From Bacteroidota bacterium (GTDB lineage: Bacteria; Bacteroidota; Ignavibacteria; UBA10030; UBA8401), in NCBI GenBank assembly GCA_030824295.1, contig JAVBYA010000243.1, positions 1-8,685 on the forward strand: a stretch of DNA of 8,685 bases, read 5' to 3'. Below the pieces are notes generated by a model, which was given only the letters and a program-made list of their open reading frames with translations, was not told the origin of the DNA and did no database searches. Numbering within the stretch: position 1 is the stretch's first letter; each line of letters opens with the position of its first letter. This document shows, piece by piece, positions 5,784 to 8,685 of the stretch. A program made the position numbers and the translations under genes.

Positions 5784-6134
5784 ATGGATCCTATGTTCTG
5801 GTATTACGCGATCCCTGGTATCATCATCACCATCGTGATCTGCTCTGTGGTTATGATCGGCGGAAAGTCCGATGATAATCGCCGGTGGAACTATCTCATG
5901 CTGGAGATGGCGGAGAAATATCCCACCGCACAGTACACTGCTCAGCTGGAGTTTCTTCGCCGTGATCGATATGCATTGATCATGCAGGCGACCGCGAACC
6001 ACGAAGACATCTCAGAGCTCTGCGAGGATTACGCTATGATCATGGATGAGCAGGAGAAGATGGCAGTGATCGACCGGCAGATCGGGATCGAAGCAACGCC
6101 GGTCCTTCCTGGAATGATGGAAAGGAGAATGTGA
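5784..6134 (+). CDS. Membrane-anchored 116-aa protein
   Basis: No family recognised. Residues 5-26 (FWYYAIPGIIITIVICSVVM) form one strong transmembrane segment right at the N-terminus. A soluble, acidic helical part follows (30-100: RRWNYLMLEMAEKY...ELCEDYAMIMDEQEKMAVIDRQI). The few residues before the segment and the charged region after it suggest an N-out or N-in single-pass anchor with the bulk in the cytoplasm; the orientation is not certain. It has the best ribosome site in the window, AGGAGG, two bases after which come the previous stop and then the ATG. A membrane protein in the early operon could be a superinfection-exclusion or host-takeover factor, but nothing in the sequence proves this. 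Confidence 0.75.
   Translation: MDPMFWYYAIPGIIITIVICSVVMIGGKSDDNRRWNYLMLEMAEKYPTAQYTAQLEFLRRDRYALIMQATANHEDISELCEDYAMIMDEQEKMAVIDRQIGIEATPVLPGMMERRM
6122..6127 (+). promoter_or_regulatory. Ribosome site deciding the coiled-coil gene start
   Basis: AAGGAG at 6122-6127 is 3 bases from a GTG at 6131 and 9 bases from the ATG at 6137. The ATG with normal spacing is preferred. The site is embedded in the last codons of the membrane-protein gene. Confidence 0.65.
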
Positions 6135-6136
6135 CC

Positions 6137-6418
6137 ATGGAGACCACTGAGATATTCGCCAAACGCCAGGAAGAGATCGATGCGCTCTCGAAAGCGATCG
6201 CATCCCAGGACAAGAAGCTCGCAGCGCTGAAACCGGCCGTCGCTGAATATAACGAGATCATGAAGGCGCGAAAGATCCACCGGAAAGAGCTCGCTGCCAA
6301 ACAGAGAGAGGCAAGGATCGTGGCAGACTGGTTCAAAGGGACCACGATCATCGACGAGCGGTTCCCGCTCTTCGCTCAGAAACAAGAGACTGAATCAACT
6401 GAATCAATTCATCAATAA
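6137..6418 (+). CDS. 93-aa coiled-coil protein
   Basis: No family recognised. Residues 4-66 are strongly helical and charged with heptad-like hydrophobic spacing (IFAKRQEEIDALSKAIASQD, KLAALKPAVAEYNEIMKARK, HRKELAAKQREARIVADW), so a parallel coiled coil is likely. A short segment with a hydrophobic core follows (TTIIDERFPLFA), then a polar Ser/Thr/Glu tail. The position, after the replication genes, is near where Mu encodes Gam, the nuclease inhibitor that is also coiled-coil. However, this protein is about half Gam's length and shows no recognisable Gam sequence, so I do not call it Gam. Confidence 0.7.
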   Translation: METTEIFAKRQEEIDALSKAIASQDKKLAALKPAVAEYNEIMKARKIHRKELAAKQREARIVADWFKGTTIIDERFPLFAQKQETESTESIHQ

Positions 6419-6435
6419 CATAACGCGAGGTAGGT

Positions 6436-7083
6436 ATGAAAAAATATGATGCACGCACAATCCCGGATATTCAAAAGGCTGGAGATTTGAAAGGATACAT
6501 GAGGGATGCAAAAGGCTCGCTGGTCCCCGAAGATCTTGTGAAGCCAATTGACAAACATCGAAATTCATTGGTTCTCACTATCGCTACTCAAGCTGAGGAG
6601 ATCTCCGAAAAACTCAAGTCCATTAAAATGGAATGGAATAGAGAGATCGAAGAGTTTGTCAGCAGAGTCGCGAAAAGTTATGAAGTGAAACTCGGCGGCA
6701 AAAAGGGGAATCTCTCACTTGTGTCTTATGACGGAGTGTTCAAGGTACAGATTGCGATTGCAGAACGGATTGTATTTGATGAACGCCTGCAGATCGCGAA
6801 GACACAGATCGATTCATGCATGAAACGATGGACCAAAGATTCCCGCTCCGAGATCCAGGTGCTGATCAATTCAGCCTTTGATGTTGATAAACAGGGGAAC
6901 GTGAACCGGGAAAGAATCCTCGGACTTCGCCGCCTTGCTATTACGGATGAGAAATGGAAAAAAGCAATGGACATCATTTCAGACAGTATCCAGGTCTCGA
7001 GTACAAAGTCATATATCCGAGTCTATAAACGTGATGAGGCAGGAGAGTACAAACAGATCCCGCTGGACTTCGCATCGTTATGA
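6436..7083 (+). CDS. DUF3164 family protein of Mu-like phages
   Basis: A 215-aa protein matching what I know of DUF3164, a family found almost only in Mu-like phages and of unknown biochemical role. The visible hallmarks in order are: a YMRDAKGSLVPEDLV start (21-35), a long helix (45-85), GGKKGNLSLVSYDG (87-100), FDERLQIAKTQID (114-126), AFDVDKQGNVNRERILGLRR (147-166), DEKWKKAMDII (171-181), and a beta-like end with YIRVYKRD...IPLD. The ATG at 6436 has GAGG five bases upstream. The stop overlaps the next ATG (ATGA). The first half of the gene has more AT and rarer codons than its neighbours, suggesting the segment was acquired separately. The family is secure; the function is unknown. Confidence 0.85.
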   Translation: MKKYDARTIPDIQKAGDLKGYMRDAKGSLVPEDLVKPIDKHRNSLVLTIATQAEEISEKLKSIKMEWNREIEEFVSRVAKSYEVKLGGKKGNLSLVSYDGVFKVQIAIAERIVFDERLQIAKTQIDSCMKRWTKDSRSEIQVLINSAFDVDKQGNVNRERILGLRRLAITDEKWKKAMDIISDSIQVSSTKSYIRVYKRDEAGEYKQIPLDFASL

Positions 7084-7400
7084 ATACGCAGCCGACGCTC
7101 TTTGATGCCGCTCAGAACCGGAACGAAGTGTATCACACCATCGAACCGTTCCTGAGTGAGAAACGCACCCAGGTCCTGATCGCCATCATGGAGCTCGGCG
7201 AAGCGACCGATGAAGAGATCGCGGAGAAGCTGCACTGGACGATCAACCGGGTCACCGGCCGTCGTCACGAACTGCAGGATCTCTCCCTGGTCGAACAGGT
7301 CGGAACAGAGAAGGGACCGTATGGGTATCCACGGTCCATCTGGCAAGTGAACAAACTGCAGCTCAACTATTTCATCACACAACATCAAAAGGAGAATTGA
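7080..7400 (+). CDS. Winged-helix DNA-binding protein
   Basis: A 106-aa protein with a winged helix-turn-helix at about residues 27-90. Helices are TQVLIAIMELG (30-40), TDEEIAEKLHW (43-53) and INRVTGRRHELQDLSLVEQV (55-74), then a wing with GPYGYPRSIWQV (79-90). The 'TDEEIA-x-x-L-x-x-x-x-N-x-V-x-x-R-x-x-EL-x-x-x-x-L-V' pattern is typical of phage wHTH proteins related to MarR and replication-initiation wings. It may act as a middle-gene regulator, possibly the functional counterpart of Mor, though it has no resemblance to Mor itself. The N-terminus (MNTQPTLFDAAQ) carries a Q-x-x-L-F motif like a sliding-clamp-binding peptide. The gene is coupled to the DUF3164 gene through ATGA and has no ribosome site of its own. 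Confidence 0.75.
   Translation: MNTQPTLFDAAQNRNEVYHTIEPFLSEKRTQVLIAIMELGEATDEEIAEKLHWTINRVTGRRHELQDLSLVEQVGTEKGPYGYPRSIWQVNKLQLNYFITQHQKEN
7389..7394 (+). promoter_or_regulatory. Ribosome site deciding the 128-aa gene start
   Basis: AAGGAG at 7389-7394 is 8 bases before the ATG at 7403, but only 2 bases from the TTG at 7397 that begins the longest frame. ATG 7403 is preferred. Confidence 0.7.
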
Positions 7401-7402
7401 TC

Positions 7403-7789
7403 ATGGCAAAGCAGAAGGAAGTATCATACAAGGTCTTCAATGAGAAGAATGAAGAGCTCCGCATCATCACCGTGACGGTGGAAGGCGGGAAGGACTGGCA
7501 GCAACGCGCCGAAGAGGAAGCAGTGAAGCAGGTCGCACCTGGTGAACGGGTGGAACTGGTCCCGGCCGCACCGAAACGCGACATGGAAAAATCCGCAACG
7601 AAGTTCACGTTCGAGTTCGAGATCTATCACAACGGAGTCCAGAAGCGGACGGTGGAGAAATCAGCATTCAACGATTCCGAGGATGCAGCTCTCGAAGAGG
7701 TTATCAACGGTCTCAGCAAGGAACTCACCGATGGTGAGTCCTTCCGGTACACGAACAAGTTCCGGAAAGAACTGATCGAACAGGAGTAA
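7403..7789 (+). CDS. Unknown 128-aa acidic protein
   Basis: No family recognised. Two similar-looking halves are joined by a charged linker (52-66: PAAPKRDMEKSA). Each half begins with beta-like strands (SYKVFNEKNEELRIITVTVE at 8-27; KFTFEFEIYHNGVQKRTVEK at 67-86) and ends with a helix (WQQRAEEEAVKQVA, 32-45; SEDAALEEVINGLSKEL, 92-108). This suggests a tandem beta-beta-alpha arrangement, perhaps from duplication, though residue identity between halves is low. It has no signal, cysteines or membrane segment. It is the last gene before the structured non-coding stretch at 7790-7992, whose transcript would include it if they share the operon promoter. Confidence 0.7.
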   Translation: MAKQKEVSYKVFNEKNEELRIITVTVEGGKDWQQRAEEEAVKQVAPGERVELVPAAPKRDMEKSATKFTFEFEIYHNGVQKRTVEKSAFNDSEDAALEEVINGLSKELTDGESFRYTNKFRKELIEQE

Positions 7790-7800
7790 ACCGATCCACA

Positions 7801-7980
7801 TCCCGGCGCGGGTCTAAAGCTCGCACCAGGATCTACTGCCGATGCAGCGAAGTGAAGAAGAGAAGGAAGGTGTGGAAGCGAGGAAGCCCTCGGACGAATA
7901 AAAGCAGCGTTGCGAACTGTACACCGACCTAAGGGACTTCACATTGCGGCACTGCGAAAGCGGTCCATCGGCATCCCTAC
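7801..7980 (+). ncRNA. Candidate structured non-coding RNA (about 180-200 nt)
   Basis: All three forward frames are broken by stops between 7790 and 7992, yet the stretch forms a consistent fold by eye. An outer helix pairs GGAT + GCCGATG (7829-7832, 7838-7844) with CATCGGC + ATCC (7966-7976), with a 5-nt bulge. A second helix pairs 7847-7857 with 7937-7947, including GTGAAG/CTTCAC. Inside, GGTGT (7869-7873) pairs with ACACC (7921-7925), enclosing a hairpin CGAGG-AAGC-CCTCG (7879-7892) and a weaker one near 7905-7919. Between the arms is ACTGC-GAAA-GCGGT (7951-7964), a GNRA tetraloop hairpin. A 5' CCCG-GCG-CGGG hairpin is possible at 7802-7812. Purine-rich single-stranded segments lie between. 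There is no promoter or T-run terminator, so it may be processed from the operon transcript. Identity is unknown; a HEARO/omega-type RNA is one possibility. Ends are approximate. Confidence 0.6.
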
Positions 7981-7992
7981 TGAAAAAAGAAT

Positions 7993-8241
7993 ATGATCTG
8001 TCCCAAATGTAAATACGATTATAAGGATGTGGAAGACGGAGAGCTCCCAGGCGGAGTGGTCCGGGTGGACGATCATTTCTACAAATCATACCGACGTCTC
8101 GGACGCCGGTGCACGAACTGCGGATTCATCGCCGAGTTCATTGAGAAGCCGACCGGAGATCCGTTCTACAAACGATCAGCGACCGAGGTGATTAACTCCC
8201 GCAAGGGGAAGGCGAGCCGCAACACCAGGAGAAGCGGATGA
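7993..8241 (+). CDS. Small zinc-ribbon protein
   Basis: An 82-aa protein with two CxxC knuckles, CPKC at residues 3-6 and CTNC at 40-43, the four-cysteine set of a zinc ribbon. The second is preceded by an arginine-rich turn (YRRLGRRC) and followed by GFIAEFIE, reminiscent of NrdR-like or phage Ogr-like ribbons, but the spacing and the short tail do not let me place it in either. The C-terminal 25 residues are basic and probably disordered (RKGKASRNTRR), which suggests nucleic-acid contact. The ATG at 7993 follows AAAAAAGAAT, a weak ribosome site, immediately after the structured RNA. Its stop overlaps the next ATG (ATGA). DNA or RNA binding is inferred. Confidence 0.7.
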   Translation: MICPKCKYDYKDVEDGELPGGVVRVDDHFYKSYRRLGRRCTNCGFIAEFIEKPTGDPFYKRSATEVINSRKGKASRNTRRSG

Positions 8242-8685
8242 ACGAACAGCTCACACTGATCCAGGGTGAACCGGCGCCGGTCCCGGAGCAAGAGAAGAAG
8301 GCTCCATCCTGGCAGCAGCAGTTCGCCGGATACTTCTTCTATTCACACAAGGAGCGGACCGGCCGGGAGAGCAAGCTGAAGTTCGGAGCTCTAAAGAAGA
8401 TGCTCACCCAGCATGCGCAGAAGATGTGGGTGGACGATGAGACCGGCGAACCGGAAATCCCGTCCCTGGATGAATGGAAAGAAGAGGTCGATGCGTTCTG
8501 GATGGATTCATTCGCAGCTGAGCAGAGAGGATACCACTTCAGCTATCTGTTGAAGATGTATGGATCCTTTCGGAAGTTCAGGCCGGTGAAGAGAGAGCTG
8601 TCAGATCCGGTCCTGAGTTTCACCTGCAGAAAGTGTTCGCATGTGATGCAGCATCCCAGGTCCAAGTGGCTGCCACATAAAAATA
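8238..8685 (+). CDS. Unknown protein with a CxxC pair, 3' end outside the window
   Basis: An open frame of 149 codons starting at an ATG that overlaps the zinc-ribbon stop and continuing past the right edge. The N-terminus (MNEQLTLIQGEPAPVPEQEK) is polar and proline-rich. Residues 24-118 are helical with many aromatics (SWQQQFAGYFFYSHKERTGR, DEWKEEVDAFWMDSFAAEQR, YLLKMYGSFRKFRP). A CRKC pair at 130-133 with histidines (H135, H139) and SKWLPH nearby could bind zinc with residues beyond the edge. No family recognised. Codon use matches the upstream operon, so it is a genuine phage gene. It may work with the preceding zinc-ribbon protein. Confidence 0.7.
   Translation, partial: MNEQLTLIQGEPAPVPEQEKKAPSWQQQFAGYFFYSHKERTGRESKLKFGALKKMLTQHAQKMWVDDETGEPEIPSLDEWKEEVDAFWMDSFAAEQRGYHFSYLLKMYGSFRKFRPVKRELSDPVLSFTCRKCSHVMQHPRSKWLPHKN

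Noticed and set aside
6137..6418. Mu Gam host-nuclease inhibitor
   Set aside because: It is coiled-coil and in a suitable place, but at 93 aa is about half the usual length and no Gam motif is visible.
7801..7980. tRNA or tmRNA in the non-coding island
   Set aside because: No cloverleaf, no T-loop GGTTCRA motif and no CCA end could be placed.
7814..8089. 91-codon minus-strand frame over the RNA island
   Set aside because: It has no recognisable domain, runs antisense into the zinc-ribbon gene and is better explained by the complementary stems of the RNA.
1..8685. CRISPR array or insertion sequence
   Set aside because: No regularly spaced direct repeats and no transposase besides the MuA-type gene, nor flanking inverted repeats, were seen.

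Overview
This window is the early region of a Mu-like transposable prophage (BcepMu/Mu style). The diagnostic core is a MuA-type DDE transposase and a MuB-type AAA ATPase. Around them are a DUF3164 gene, a GemA-like gene and a series of small early genes. The leftward arm carries a Cro/CI-type repressor and an ImmA/IrrE-type peptidase. The host phylum cannot be fixed from the sequence. The rightward genes have moderately high GC, nearly always use ATC for isoleucine, and mostly have strong AAGGAG-type ribosome binding sites. The leftward genes are clearly more AT-rich.

Layout. Positions 1-916 are transcribed leftward: the repressor (916-533), then two bases later the ImmA-like peptidase (530-105), then the start of a small secreted or lipid-free exported protein (100-<1) that runs off the window. 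Positions 917-998 hold a compact control region with two overlapping divergent promoters and a pair of near-identical palindromes, read here as operators. From 999 on, everything is rightward and tightly packed: a 61-aa HTH protein (Ner/Cro-like), a possible 21-aa membrane peptide, the transposase (1325-3238), an 83-aa helical protein, a CII-like regulator (3575-4045), the MuB-like ATPase (4048-5013), a GemA-like protein (4994-5416), an unknown 122-aa protein, a membrane-anchored 116-aa protein, a 93-aa coiled-coil protein, the DUF3164 protein (6436-7083), a winged-helix protein (7080-7400) and an unknown 128-aa protein (7403-7789). Most junctions are ATGA overlaps or gaps of under 20 bases, as in a single operon.

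The operon is interrupted at 7790-7992 by about 200 bases without coding capacity. This stretch folds by eye into a multi-stem RNA with long-range helices, a GAAA tetraloop hairpin and possible pseudoknots. It is the most notable object in the window. Its size and architecture make a standalone HEARO/omega-type guide RNA one hypothesis, but no IscB/IsrB gene is present and no covariance search could be run. Downstream are a zinc-ribbon protein (7993-8241) and the start of an unknown protein with a CxxC pair (8238->8685).

How it works together (inference). The repressor and the Ner-like protein compete at the shared operator to choose lysogeny or lytic transposition. The ImmA-like peptidase probably relieves repression. 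MuA and MuB carry out replicative transposition, and the small regulators between and after them time the early-to-middle switch. A recognisable Mu Gam protein and the phage left end (attL) were not found in the window.
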